Shown: positions 1 to 7,586 of the stretch, piece after piece
How the letters are laid out: every line of letters begins with the position of its first letter
Position numbering within the stretch: position 1 is the stretch's first letter
NCBI GenBank assembly: GCA_030835005.1
Contig: JAUQWT010000048.1
Span: 1 to 10,073, forward strand
Direction: 5' to 3'
Source: Ignavibacteria bacterium
GTDB taxonomy: Bacteria > Bacteroidota > Ignavibacteria > Tepidaquicellales > OLB5
DNA length: 10,073 nt
The notes under the pieces: model-generated
Database searches by the model: none
Told to the model about the DNA's origin: nothing
Seen by the model: the letters and a program-made list of their open reading frames with translations, nothing else
Position numbers and translations under genes: made by a program

Positions 1-21
1 ACTATCAAATAAATAAAATGG

Positions 22-41
22 ATTCCCGCGTCCACGGGAAT
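22..41. repeat. Palindrome upstream of the beta-CASP gene
   Basis: Seven-base arms (ATTCCCG at 22-28, CGGGAAT at 35-41) flank a six-base spacer. The hairpin lies 11 bases before the start codon at 53. No T-run follows it, so it is not a typical intrinsic terminator for rightward transcription. It resembles the short palindromes of the form ATTCCCGC...GCGGGAAT that are dispersed in intergenic DNA of many bacteria, but only one copy is visible here. It may also form a hairpin in the 5' leader of the downstream mRNA. Confidence 0.5.
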
Positions 42-52
42 TGAACTAAATC

Positions 53-1468
53 ATGAAAATAAAATTTTGCGGCGCAGCCAGAACTGTTACAGGTTCACAG
101 CATTTACTTGAATTAAACGGAAAGAGAGTACTGCTTGATTGCGGCTTATACCAGGGGAAAAGAGAAACGGCATATGACATAAACAGGCATTTTCTGTTCG
201 ATCCCAAAGAACTTGATGCAGTAGTACTCTCTCATGCTCATATAGATCACTCAGGCAATCTGCCAAGTCTTTGGAAGGCGGGATTCAGAGGGGATATTTA
301 TGCAACACCTGCAACCCGTGACCTGTGTGCCATCATGCTGCAGGATAGCGCGCATATTCAGACGCGTGATATTGAGTTTGTGAACAAGAGGAAAAAACGT
401 AACCATGAACCGCTCTTTAAGCCGTTGTATGGGTTTGAAGAAGTTCGTAACATTATGACCCTTTTCAAGTGTATGCCATACAGAAAAAAATTCAATGTGA
501 ACGGTTTCGGCGGAAAATTACAGGTAACTTATTATGATGCAGGTCATATCCTTGGTTCTGCACAGGTTGCGCTTGATATAAATGATGGCGCTAATTCATT
601 CCGTTTTGGTTTTACAGGTGATATCGGCAGGCCGCACCTTCCAATACTGCGGGACCCGGAACATATGGGTGACGTTAATTTCATGATATCTGAATCAACT
701 TACGGCGGAAGAGTACATGATAAGGCAATTGATATGGATTCACAGCTTCAGAAAGTTTTAGCAGAATCACTTGCAAGAGGCGGAAAGATCATCATTCCGG
801 CATTCAGCGTTGGAAGAACCCAGGAAATAGTATTCTCTCTTTCTAAACTTTTTGCAAAAGGCGCTTTGCCAAGATTCCCGATTTTTGTAGATAGCCCGCT
901 TTCAACAAATGTTTCTGATATTTTCAAACTTCATCATGAGTGTTTCGATAGCGAGACATCGGAACTGATAACCAAAGGAGTAGATGTATTTGGATTTTCG
1001 AATCTGACTTACATTAAAGATGTTGAGGAATCGAAGCAATTGAATTACCTTAAAGGATCATGTGTAATTATTAGCGCTTCCGGAATGTGTGAATCCGGCC
1101 GAATAGTTCATCATTTGAGGAACAATATAGGAAGCGAAAAGAACACAATTCTAATTGTCGGTTTCCAGGCCCCTGAAACGCTCGGCAGAAGGCTTGTTGA
1201 AGCAAAAGATACAGAGGATACAATTGTAAGAGTGCTTGGAGAAGAACACCTTGTAAAAGCAAAAATATATGTACTCAATTCCTTTTCAGCTCACGCTGAT
1301 AGGGAAGAGCTCATTGAATATTTTGGCAAGTTTGATAAGAATAAAATGGAACAGGTTTACCTTGTCCATGGTGATTATGACCAGCAGCAGGCTCTTCAAT
1401 CGGCCCTAACAAGCCACGGATACAAAGATGTTTCTATTCCTGAAAAGGGGAGCGAGGTGGAGATTTGA
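53..1468 (+). CDS. Beta-CASP metallo-beta-lactamase-fold RNase-like protein (YSH1/CPSF73 type)
   Basis: A 471-residue MBL-fold protein with an inserted beta-CASP domain, the family of bacterial and archaeal RNases related to CPSF73/Ysh1 (COG1236). Metal ligands are visible in order: HAHIDH at 61-66, H165 in DAGHILGSA, and D190 in FTGDIGR. Beta-CASP hallmarks follow: E214 in ESTYGG, the IPAFSVGRTQE segment at 248-258, the VDSPLS segment at 279-284, H353/H354 in the GRIVHHL segment, and H414 in SFSAHADREE. Family knowledge makes it a zinc-dependent, cytoplasmic RNA endo- and/or exonuclease; no KH domain precedes the MBL domain, so it is the short bacterial form. Length is normal and all catalytic positions are present. 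The ATG at 53 starts directly on the conserved first strand. The gene appears monocistronic, with a hairpin at 1485-1511 behind it. The substrate is unknown. Confidence 0.93.
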   Translation: MKIKFCGAARTVTGSQHLLELNGKRVLLDCGLYQGKRETAYDINRHFLFDPKELDAVVLSHAHIDHSGNLPSLWKAGFRGDIYATPATRDLCAIMLQDSAHIQTRDIEFVNKRKKRNHEPLFKPLYGFEEVRNIMTLFKCMPYRKKFNVNGFGGKLQVTYYDAGHILGSAQVALDINDGANSFRFGFTGDIGRPHLPILRDPEHMGDVNFMISESTYGGRVHDKAIDMDSQLQKVLAESLARGGKIIIPAFSVGRTQEIVFSLSKLFAKGALPRFPIFVDSPLSTNVSDIFKLHHECFDSETSELITKGVDVFGFSNLTYIKDVEESKQLNYLKGSCVIISASGMCESGRIVHHLRNNIGSEKNTILIVGFQAPETLGRRLVEAKDTEDTIVRVLGEEHLVKAKIYVLNSFSAHADREELIEYFGKFDKNKMEQVYLVHGDYDQQQALQSALTSHGYKDVSIPEKGSEVEI

Positions 1469-1484
1469 ATTTGCAGCAATTTTA

Positions 1485-1511
1485 GAACAAGGAGCTGATA
1501 ACTCCTTGTTC
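1485..1511 (+). terminator. Hairpin after the beta-CASP gene, possible terminator
   Basis: A perfect 10-bp inverted repeat (GAACAAGGAG at 1485-1494, CTCCTTGTTC at 1502-1511) encloses a seven-base loop, 16 bases after the TGA stop of the preceding gene. The following bases (ATTTACC) are only a weak T-run, so termination efficiency is uncertain. Position and stem make it the likely 3' end of the upstream transcript. Confidence 0.6.
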
Positions 1512-1538
1512 ATTTACCAAGTTGCATACAATTCTTCA

Positions 1539-1569
1539 TTTCCTTTATTAATAAATTTTGCTATTTTTG
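1539..1569 (+). promoter_or_regulatory. Weak candidate promoter of Bacteroidetes type before the hydrolase gene
   Basis: TATTTTTG at 1562-1569 fits the TAnnTTTG -7 element. Exactly 20 bases upstream, where TTG is expected, stands TTT (1539-1541), so the -33 part is imperfect. Transcription would start near 1573, giving a leader of about 15 bases before the TTG start at 1588. This is weaker than the three full matches further right. Confidence 0.3.
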
Positions 1570-1587
1570 AATGATTAAATAATAAAA

Positions 1588-2400
1588 TTGAGACTTTTCG
1601 GTTTATATATCATTATTGCGGCCGTTTTAATTGGATGTGGAAAAAAGAAACTGGAATGGACTCCTGTTCCCGATAGTGTCATAAATAAATCCAATAAGAA
1701 CCCTGCTTCAAAAAAGCGCACCGAAGAACTTACAGTCAAAACAAAAGACGGCAAGGACATAGCCGGATCTTACATATATTTTGAAGGCTTGAGGGATAGC
1801 CGCGAACCGGCTGTAATTCTTATCCATCAGTTTAATCAATCCAAGGACGAATGGAAAGCAGATATAGTTGACTCTTTACTTGTAATGCATTATAAAGTAA
1901 TTGCATATGATATTCGCGGACATGGAAAATCGGACAAACAGGATGGTGAATTATCGGGTCTGCTGACAGATTCCAAGCAGGCACCGGAGGATCTTGCTGC
2001 AATTGTGGATTGGGCAAAAGTGCAGAAAGGGATCGATTCAACCAAGATAGCGGCAATTGGCACTTCTATTGGCGGTAATGTTGCAATTTATGGTAAACTT
2101 AAACTTGATATTAAAGTTGCAATTGCCGTTTCAAACGGAAAGAACACTTTTGAAGTCTTTACGGGCTATGATGAAAGAATGATCGGAAGGGCATTTTTCC
2201 CCAAGATGAATAATTTACTCCTGATCTCAGGAAAAAAAGACGGCGACCACGAAGCAGGACAAAAGTGGATACTTGAAAATTTTGTTATTGAACCCAAAGA
2301 AATGAAAGTATTTGATTCTGATAAGCACGGAATGGAATTGATTGAAGAACATCCCGAGATCAGAACACTTATGCTCAACTGGCTGAAAAAATATTTATAA
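1588..2400 (+). CDS. Alpha/beta-hydrolase lipoprotein (serine hydrolase)
   Basis: A 270-residue alpha/beta-hydrolase. The N-terminus is a lipoprotein signal: a short basic start, a hydrophobic stretch, and a lipobox ending at C17 (VLIGC), so the mature protein is probably membrane-anchored in the envelope. The fold signature includes an HQF oxyanion segment at H80, the YDIRGHGKS strand-turn at 107-115, the nucleophile elbow GTSIG with S160, a candidate acid at D218 or D220 (KKDGD), and H247 (DKHGME) as catalytic histidine. The likely role is esterase, peptidase or dienelactone-hydrolase-like; the substrate cannot be read from sequence. The start is TTG: the ATG at 1571 is out of frame and meets a stop, and TTG at 1588 is the only codon that keeps the lipoprotein signal. 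No clear Shine-Dalgarno is seen. nuoN follows after 17 bases, so the two are probably co-transcribed. Confidence 0.88.
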   Translation: MRLFGLYIIIAAVLIGCGKKKLEWTPVPDSVINKSNKNPASKKRTEELTVKTKDGKDIAGSYIYFEGLRDSREPAVILIHQFNQSKDEWKADIVDSLLVMHYKVIAYDIRGHGKSDKQDGELSGLLTDSKQAPEDLAAIVDWAKVQKGIDSTKIAAIGTSIGGNVAIYGKLKLDIKVAIAVSNGKNTFEVFTGYDERMIGRAFFPKMNNLLLISGKKDGDHEAGQKWILENFVIEPKEMKVFDSDKHGMELIEEHPEIRTLMLNWLKKYL

Positions 2401-2417
2401 TCTTAAGGATAAATAAA

Positions 2418-3851
2418 TTGATCAAATTTAGTGATTTTGTAAACACTCTGCCTCTTGTAATAATCGCAGCTTCTGCGTTGATAATAATGCTTTTGGAGAC
2501 TTTATTTCCCAAAGATAGAAGAAAATCGACTGAGATATTGATTTTCTATTTTTCACTTGTTTCCCTTGCAGCAGCAATTGCGTTTTCATTCCTGGATATT
2601 AACAAAATGCTGGTATTGTACAGCGGATTTATAAGGGTGAATACCCTAACATCGGTGCTGAACATTGCACTTATCGGAGGTATGTTCATAACAGTACTCT
2701 CTTCACGGAATTATCTTGAATCTGAAGGGATCGATTACGGAGAGTATTATTCGCTTCTTTTCTTCTCTTTGCTCGGTATGATGCTTATGGCGCAGGCAAA
2801 TGACCTGATAATTTTGTTTGTCGGGCTTGAGTTAATGTCAATCTGCTTCTACATTCTTGCCGGTTTTATGAGAAAGAAAATGGATTCAAATGAAAGTGCA
2901 CTTAAATACTTATTGCTTGGTTCTTTTATAACAGGATTTCTTCTGCTCGGAATTGCATTCATTTATGGTTACACCGGTTCAACAAATTACTCGACGATCT
3001 CTCTTGCTAATCCAAATAAAGAAACATTTTATCTGCTGGGTTTGACTCTTGTGTTTATCGCTTTTATTTTCAAAACAGGTTCCTTTCCGCTGCAGATGTG
3101 GATACCCGATGTTTACCAGGGCGCGCCCACTGTTGTAACAGGAATGATGTCGTCTGTCGGGAAAACTGCTGCGTTTGGTGCGCTCTTGGCCTTTTTCTCA
3201 ATTTTTTCAATGACAACTATACCGATGATAATTGCAGTTGTTGCAATCTTAACAATGCTTTACGGTAATGTTGTTGCTCTGGTTCAGGTTAATATCAAAA
3301 GGCTACTTGCATATTCAAGCATTGCGCATGCCGGTTATATAATGGTTGGATTTATTATGATCAATCCTTTCTCTCAGCATGCTATAATGTTTTATCTGGT
3401 TTCTTACATATTGATGCAGTTGGGTGCATTTGTAATTATCGGGATTGTTGAAGAACAGACTTCCGGTGATGCTTCCCGCAATAATCTTGAAAGTTACAAA
3501 GGACTCGGGAAACTGAATCCCGGGCTTGCGCTTCTAATGACGATTTTTCTTTTCTCCCTTGCGGGAATACCGCCATTTGCCGGCTTTTGGGGAAAATACT
3601 ACATATTCCTTTCTGCGATCCAGATAAATTACATTTGGGTGGCAATTATCGGAATTTTATTCAGCCTTGTGGGAGTTTACTATTACATAAAGATAATACT
3701 TTATATGTGGTTTTATGAACCTGCAGCTGAAGCAATACCCGGTGTAAAGAGAACTTTTTCATTTGCTGCTGCTGTCATTTCGGCTATTGGACTCTTTGCA
3801 TTCGGTGTTTACCCCGAGCTGATCTTGAAGTATTTAAGGAATATTATTTAA
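2418..3851 (+). CDS. nuoN: NADH-quinone oxidoreductase subunit N (complex I)
   Basis: A 477-residue, almost entirely hydrophobic protein with about 13-14 membrane helices, an antiporter-like subunit of the membrane arm of complex I that takes part in proton pumping. Functional residues of the family are in place: E138 in the helix with VGLELMSICFY, K219 in FKTGSFPLQMW, K249 in SSVGKTAAF, and K393 in FAGFWGKYY, corresponding to E. coli NuoN E133, K217, K247 and K395. The segments IPDVYQGAPT and NIKRLLAYSSIAHAGY are typical of the subunit. Length is normal. The start is TTG, with AAGGAT about eight bases upstream serving as a plausible ribosome binding site. Unlike the usual nuoA-N order, no other nuo gene adjoins it: a hydrolase lies before it and a VWA gene after it. 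Confidence 0.95.
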   Translation: MIKFSDFVNTLPLVIIAASALIIMLLETLFPKDRRKSTEILIFYFSLVSLAAAIAFSFLDINKMLVLYSGFIRVNTLTSVLNIALIGGMFITVLSSRNYLESEGIDYGEYYSLLFFSLLGMMLMAQANDLIILFVGLELMSICFYILAGFMRKKMDSNESALKYLLLGSFITGFLLLGIAFIYGYTGSTNYSTISLANPNKETFYLLGLTLVFIAFIFKTGSFPLQMWIPDVYQGAPTVVTGMMSSVGKTAAFGALLAFFSIFSMTTIPMIIAVVAILTMLYGNVVALVQVNIKRLLAYSSIAHAGYIMVGFIMINPFSQHAIMFYLVSYILMQLGAFVIIGIVEEQTSGDASRNNLESYKGLGKLNPGLALLMTIFLFSLAGIPPFAGFWGKYYIFLSAIQINYIWVAIIGILFSLVGVYYYIKIILYMWFYEPAAEAIPGVKRTFSFAAAVISAIGLFAFGVYPELILKYLRNII

Positions 3852-3858
3852 TATCCCT

Positions 3859-3920
3859 GTCTGATTCAAAGGCGGTCACATTAATTCTTGGGTTTGTTGT
3901 TTCTTTTTGGTCTGATTCAA
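3859..3920. repeat. 11-bp direct repeat in the nuoN/VWA intergenic gap
   Basis: GTCTGATTCAA occurs at 3859-3869 and again at 3910-3920, exactly 51 bases apart start to start, within the 93-base gap between nuoN and the VWA gene. No hairpin or T-run lies in the gap. The copies could be paired protein-binding sites or a small duplication scar; the sequence does not decide. Confidence 0.55.
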
Positions 3921-3944
3921 TAACTATGAAAGGCCTCTGTTATA

Positions 3945-5048
3945 ATGAAATTCATTTATTCCAAATGGAATGAACTCTCATTAACCGACGAAGCTCGGCT
4001 TGAAAAACTGTTTTCCCTTTTTAGCTATATTCTGTTACAAACCAACGGTGATGTTAACGAAGCAATTGACTGGCTCAATCAGCTTGATGAGCAGTACAAA
4101 TTTTTTGACGAGAACTTATCCCTTAGTGATTTTTTGAATCAACTGAAAGAAAAGGGATATATCGAAGATTCCGACGGCATGTTTACTCTCAAATCAAAAG
4201 GGGAGATGCGCATTAGACAGGATGCCTTCAAGGAAATTTTCGGTAATTTGAAGAAGTCAGCAGACGGATTCCATGAATCGCCCCTTAGCGGCAAAGGTAT
4301 TGAAAGAAATAATACAACAAAGAAATACCAGTTTGGAGACCAGCCGCAGAATATTGATACTACGCAGACACTTTCTAACGCCTTCAAACGTGAAGGAATC
4401 GATAACTTCAGCCTGAATGAAGACGATATAGAGATCTATGATACCGAACATCAGACAAGCGCGGCAACAGTGCTTCTGGTTGATATAAGCCACAGCATGA
4501 TCCTTTATGGTGAAGATAGAATTACACCGGCCAAACAGGTTGCTCTTGGTCTATCTGAGCTTATACTTTCTAAATACCGGAAGGACTCGCTTAACATAGT
4601 CTTATTTGGTGATGAGGCCCGTGAAGTATCGGTTTCAGAGCTGCCGTTTGTTTCAGTGGGCCCGTTTCATACCAATACCAAGGCAGGACTGGAGCTGGCA
4701 AGGCATATCTTAAGCAGGAAGAAGAATGCTAATAAACAAATATTCATGATCACAGACGGAAAACCATCGGCTATCTATGAGCCAGGAACACATTCAAGAA
4801 AGATTTATAAGAATTCATGGGGACTTGATCCGAAGATAATCAACAAGACGCTTGATGAAGCTGTAGCATGCAGGCGCGATAAAATCAGAATTACAACTTT
4901 CATGATTGCCCAGGACCCGTACTTAGTTAGGTTTGTTCAGGAATTCACCAAAGCAAATAACGGCAAAGCTTATTATTCATCTTTAAACGATCTGGGTGAA
5001 CAGGTATTTGTGGATTATTTAAAGAATAAGAGCAGGTTCGAAGATTGA
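3945..5048 (+). CDS. VWA-domain protein with N-terminal helical/winged region (COG4867-like)
   Basis: A 367-residue cytoplasmic protein without signal peptide or membrane segment. Residues 1-110 are mainly helical; 60-105 read like a small winged-helix segment (GYIEDSDGMFTLKSKGEMRIR). A linker of low complexity follows (about 110-170). Residues 173-360 form a von Willebrand factor A domain with an intact MIDAS: D180-x-S182-x-S184, a threonine at 243 or 245 (HTNT), and D271 in ITDGK. VWA proteins of this type usually act with a MoxR/BchI-like AAA ATPase as a metal-dependent interaction module; no ATPase is encoded here, so the partner must be elsewhere. The ATG at 3945 gives the typical N-terminus; GAAAGG lies 11 bases before it. 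The stop codon is almost in contact with the next gene, indicating one transcript. Confidence 0.85.
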   Translation: MKFIYSKWNELSLTDEARLEKLFSLFSYILLQTNGDVNEAIDWLNQLDEQYKFFDENLSLSDFLNQLKEKGYIEDSDGMFTLKSKGEMRIRQDAFKEIFGNLKKSADGFHESPLSGKGIERNNTTKKYQFGDQPQNIDTTQTLSNAFKREGIDNFSLNEDDIEIYDTEHQTSAATVLLVDISHSMILYGEDRITPAKQVALGLSELILSKYRKDSLNIVLFGDEAREVSVSELPFVSVGPFHTNTKAGLELARHILSRKKNANKQIFMITDGKPSAIYEPGTHSRKIYKNSWGLDPKIINKTLDEAVACRRDKIRITTFMIAQDPYLVRFVQEFTKANNGKAYYSSLNDLGEQVFVDYLKNKSRFED

Positions 5049-5050
5049 AA

Positions 5051-5929
5051 ATGAATAAATTCAGATTGTCAATATTCTATTTGTTGCTATTGGTTATGAG
5101 TCCTCTTTTTGCGCAGGATTCATTACATGTAACCGGTAGTTTTGGAAAGTTTACAAATGCAGTTTCAATATCTTCGTCAAGGGAGGAATTCGTTTTCGTT
5201 TCAGATATTGCAGAAAATAAGATCTACAAAATTGACATTAACGGTATTGAAAAAGCTTCTTTTGGCGGCACAGGGCTTGGAAATAATGAATTGAACCAGC
5301 CATATTCAGTTGATGCCTCAAACGGACTGGATGTTCTTGTAGCGGACTACCAGAATAACCGGATCAACAGGCTTGATTATAATCTAAATTTTCTTTTATC
5401 ATTTGATTTCAACAGTTATAACCTGACTGCCGAAAGCACCAGGAAGATATATAATCCCAGAAGTATTCTGACTTTAAGCTCAGGAGAGATATTTGTTCTG
5501 TGTGATGCCAGCAATTATAAAGCTTCAAAGATCAGTGACTATAATGATGTTAGTATTCTCTTCGGATCTAATTCTATTGGTGCAGAAAGGCTTGAGAATC
5601 CGGTCAAAATGGTGAAAGGAAATCAACTTGATATCTGGATACTGGATAAAGGTACAAATGAAATAGTAAATTTTAGTAATTTTGGTGTGTTTTTGAGAAA
5701 AATTAAATCCAAATTTGATGATGCAATTTTGAGTGTATGCAATTTCAATAATAATTTATATATATTATATGAGTTTGGGTTGTTGATATATGACTTAAAG
5801 AAGGGGCAGTACACAGATTCATTCTACAAGTTCCCTCATATTAAGAATATCACAGATATTACTGTTTTTGATAAGAATACCGTTTTGTTTTTATCTAAGA
5901 ACATGGTTCATAAACTCACGATCCAATAA
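5051..5929 (+). CDS. Secreted six-bladed beta-propeller (NHL-like) protein
   Basis: A protein of about 292 residues with a classical export signal: KFR, then a leucine-rich core (IFYLLLLVMSPLF), then cleavage probably at FA|QD. The mature part shows six repeated strand units. In a numbering from the TTG at 5045 they lie at about 50-64 (FVSDIAENKIYKID), 97-112, 149-164, 198-214, 238-251 and 280-293, with D/N-rich turns as in NHL/SMP-30-type six-bladed propellers. It probably acts outside the cytoplasmic membrane as a binding scaffold; no catalytic residues can be assigned. A TTG at 5045 overlaps the stop of the VWA gene (ATTGA) and is an alternative start two codons longer; the ATG at 5051 is preferred for its codon. 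Blades 5 and 6 are notably AT-rich (about 5660-5780). Function is unknown beyond the fold; the VWA gene is its probable operon partner. Confidence 0.75.
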   Translation: MNKFRLSIFYLLLLVMSPLFAQDSLHVTGSFGKFTNAVSISSSREEFVFVSDIAENKIYKIDINGIEKASFGGTGLGNNELNQPYSVDASNGLDVLVADYQNNRINRLDYNLNFLLSFDFNSYNLTAESTRKIYNPRSILTLSSGEIFVLCDASNYKASKISDYNDVSILFGSNSIGAERLENPVKMVKGNQLDIWILDKGTNEIVNFSNFGVFLRKIKSKFDDAILSVCNFNNNLYILYEFGLLIYDLKKGQYTDSFYKFPHIKNITDITVFDKNTVLFLSKNMVHKLTIQ

Positions 5930-5961
5930 ACAATCAATCTAATAACTAATTAATTACTAGC

Positions 5962-5985
5962 TGGTATTGTAAAACGGAAATACCA
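5962..5985 (+). other. Inverted repeat in the ssb upstream region
   Basis: TGGTATT at 5962-5968 pairs with AATACCA at 5979-5985 around a ten-base loop. It lies 30 bases before the ssb start and 33 after the previous stop. It has no T-run. It could be a weak leader hairpin or an operator; it overlaps the weak promoter candidate listed separately. Confidence 0.35.
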
Positions 5986-5998
5986 TAGGCTAAGTTTT
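5967..5998 (+). promoter_or_regulatory. Weak candidate promoter before ssb
   Basis: TTG at 5967-5969 is followed after 21 bases by TAAGTTTT (5991-5998), which matches seven of eight positions of TAnnTTTG including the two free ones. Transcription would start near 6002, just at the Shine-Dalgarno, leaving a leader of about 13 bases. The short leader and the imperfect match make this tentative. Confidence 0.3.
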
Positions 5999-6000
5999 CG

Positions 6001-6007
6001 TAAGGAG
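6001..6007 (+). promoter_or_regulatory. Strong ribosome binding site of ssb
   Basis: TAAGGAG stands seven bases before the ATG at 6015. It is the only strong Shine-Dalgarno in the window and contrasts with the weak or missing sites of the other genes, in keeping with high expression of ssb. Confidence 0.8.
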
Positions 6008-6014
6008 AAAACTC

Positions 6015-6449
6015 ATGGCACGAGATTTAAACAAAGTCATGCTCATTGGGCGCCTGGGACAGGACCCTGAGCTAAAGTACACTCAATCGGGAGTGGCTGT
6101 TGTAAGCTTTTCAATTGCAACAGGAATGAAGTGGAAAGACCAGGAGGGCAACTGGCAGGAAAGAACCGAATGGCATAACCTCAAAGCGTGGCGCGGCCTT
6201 GCTGAAACCGTCAGCAATTACCTTAAGAAAGGCAGCAAAGTGTATGTTGAGGGAAGACTGGAAACCTCAAACTGGGAAGATGAGAATAAGAAAAAGCATT
6301 ATAAGACTGAAATTGTGATTGATGAGTTAATAATGCTGGATTCGAAAGGAAGCGGTGATTCAGGCGGCAATGGCGGCCAAACGTACTCATCAACCAAACC
6401 GGCAGGTAAAACAGAGTCAACAAATGTTGATGATGACTTGCCATTTTAA
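6015..6449 (+). CDS. ssb: Single-stranded DNA-binding protein
   Basis: A 144-residue SSB. The N-terminal OB fold (about 1-108) opens with LNKVMLIGRLGQDPELKYT and includes VVSFSIAT, the WHNLKAW strand and KGSKVYVEGRL, all standard for bacterial SSB. A short Gly/Ser/Thr-rich linker leads to the acidic tip DDDLPF (139-144), which docks repair and replication proteins. It forms tetramers on single-stranded DNA in replication, recombination and repair. Length is normal, if slightly short in the linker. The ATG at 6015 with TAAGGAG is clear. It lies alone, with a terminator hairpin 31 bases after the stop codon. Confidence 0.97.
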   Translation: MARDLNKVMLIGRLGQDPELKYTQSGVAVVSFSIATGMKWKDQEGNWQERTEWHNLKAWRGLAETVSNYLKKGSKVYVEGRLETSNWEDENKKKHYKTEIVIDELIMLDSKGSGDSGGNGGQTYSSTKPAGKTESTNVDDDLPF

Positions 6450-6479
6450 TCTAAACTAAACAAAACAGAATATATTAGA

Positions 6480-6502
6480 AAGCCCCTGAATTTCAGGGGC
6501 TT
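6480..6502. terminator. Bidirectional intrinsic terminator between ssb and pyrB
   Basis: Stem AAGCCCCTG (6480-6488) pairs with CAGGGGCTT (6494-6502) around a five-base AT loop; the plus strand continues TATTTATTTTAT, a good U-rich tail. On the minus strand the exit reads TCTAATATA, a weaker tail. It sits between the converging ends of ssb (6449) and pyrB (6528), so it probably ends both transcripts. Confidence 0.88.
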
Positions 6503-6527
6503 ATTTATTTTATAAATATAGACATTA

Positions 6528-7583
6528 TTAACGATAATTAAGAATATACCCATCTTCTCTGAAAATATGAGCAATCATGGCAGTTCTTACCCAAAGCCCA
6601 TTTATTTCCTGTTTCCAGTACCAAGCCCTGCTGTCAGAATCAATTTCAGGCGAAACTTCATTTCTGCGGGGGAGGGGATGCATAATAATCGCGTTTTTCT
6701 TGAGTAAATGCAAGTCTTCTCTTTTCAAATAGAATCCTGAATAATCTATTCCTTCTGATTCACGGTGAATATCATACTCGTCCTGAATCCGCGTAAAATA
6801 CAGAACATCCGCTTTCTTGAAGCCCTTCACAATGTCGTTGTGTTCCTCAAATGGCATATTGTTTTTAGCAAGAAAGTCCTTTATATCTTCCGGAATACTC
6901 AATTCAGCGGGAGAAATGAACACTAGCCTTGTTCCTTCAAAATTCCTAAGCATGTATATCAGCGATCGAACTGCACGTCCACGTTTAAGATCACCAATTA
7001 CGGCAATGGTCTTGTTCTTCACTTTGCCTGCAAATGCGCGGTATATAGTGTATGCGTCAAGTAATGCCTGTGTGGGATGTTCAAACGGGCCTGATCCGGC
7101 ATTGATGATAGGTATGGGCTTATTGGAGTTATTGAACATATAAGCTGCTTTTTCAGCCATATTGTCATCCTTATGCCTCATAATGATCATATCAGTATAC
7201 GAATGCATTGTCTCAAGTGTATCTTCAATAGATTCACCCTTAACTTCAGAAGAAGTTGCCGAAGATCGCATGTCACTTGTCTTTATTCCAAGTATCTGGC
7301 AGGCATTATTAAATGAGAGGTATGTTCGGGTTGAAGGCTGTGCAAAATAAAGGACTGCCCGTTTATGTGAAAGAATACTTTGAAGGAAATCCAAACCATC
7401 TTTGGTTTTGGCGATCTTTCTGATCTTGTCTGCAAGCTCAAAATACTTGTGTAGCTCTTCAATATCAAATTGGAGAGATGAAAGAACATTGAAAATTTTC
7501 TTTCCCGTAAGATATTTGAGCCGCTTATCATGCGGGAGCTTTAGAATATCAGCCCAAGTTTTGTTTTTATCTGAATTCCTGAT
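6528..7583 (-). CDS. pyrB: Aspartate carbamoyltransferase catalytic chain; start codon non-canonical or disrupted
   Basis: Catalytic subunit of ATCase, which joins carbamoyl phosphate and aspartate in the second step of pyrimidine synthesis. Counting from the TTG at 7394 (288 residues), the active-site set is complete: STRT 21-24, K52 in VKGE (the 80s-loop lysine, E. coli K84), R73 in IMRH, HPTQ 106-109, R140 in LKRGR (E. coli R167), R202 and Q204 in TRIQDE (E. coli R229/Q231), and HPLPR 239-243. However, the same frame stays open for 64 further codons upstream, containing TWADILKLP, KIFNVLSSLQFDIEEL and ELADKIRK, the expected first strand and helix of the carbamoyl-phosphate domain. That stretch has no ATG, GTG, TTG or CTG and begins right after the TAA of the upstream gene. 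I therefore extend the gene to about 7583 (an ATC codon); the exact start is unresolved. No pyrI gene adjoins it. Confidence 0.85.
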   Translation of the reverse strand: MRNSDKNKTWADILKLPHDKRLKYLTGKKIFNVLSSLQFDIEELHKYFELADKIRKIAKTKDGLDFLQSILSHKRAVLYFAQPSTRTYLSFNNACQILGIKTSDMRSSATSSEVKGESIEDTLETMHSYTDMIIMRHKDDNMAEKAAYMFNNSNKPIPIINAGSGPFEHPTQALLDAYTIYRAFAGKVKNKTIAVIGDLKRGRAVRSLIYMLRNFEGTRLVFISPAELSIPEDIKDFLAKNNMPFEEHNDIVKGFKKADVLYFTRIQDEYDIHRESEGIDYSGFYLKREDLHLLKKNAIIMHPLPRRNEVSPEIDSDSRAWYWKQEINGLWVRTAMIAHIFREDGYILNYR

Positions 7584-7586
7584 TGT

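Noticed and set aside
3926..3973. Small upstream frame starting at the ATG at 3926 and overlapping the VWA start
   Set aside because: It has about 15 codons, no ribosome binding site and no recognisable leader-peptide features.
7283..7531. Minus-strand frame of 82 codons overlapping the 5' part of pyrB
   Set aside because: It is a shifted-frame shadow: the other frame over the same bases gives clear ATCase sequence.
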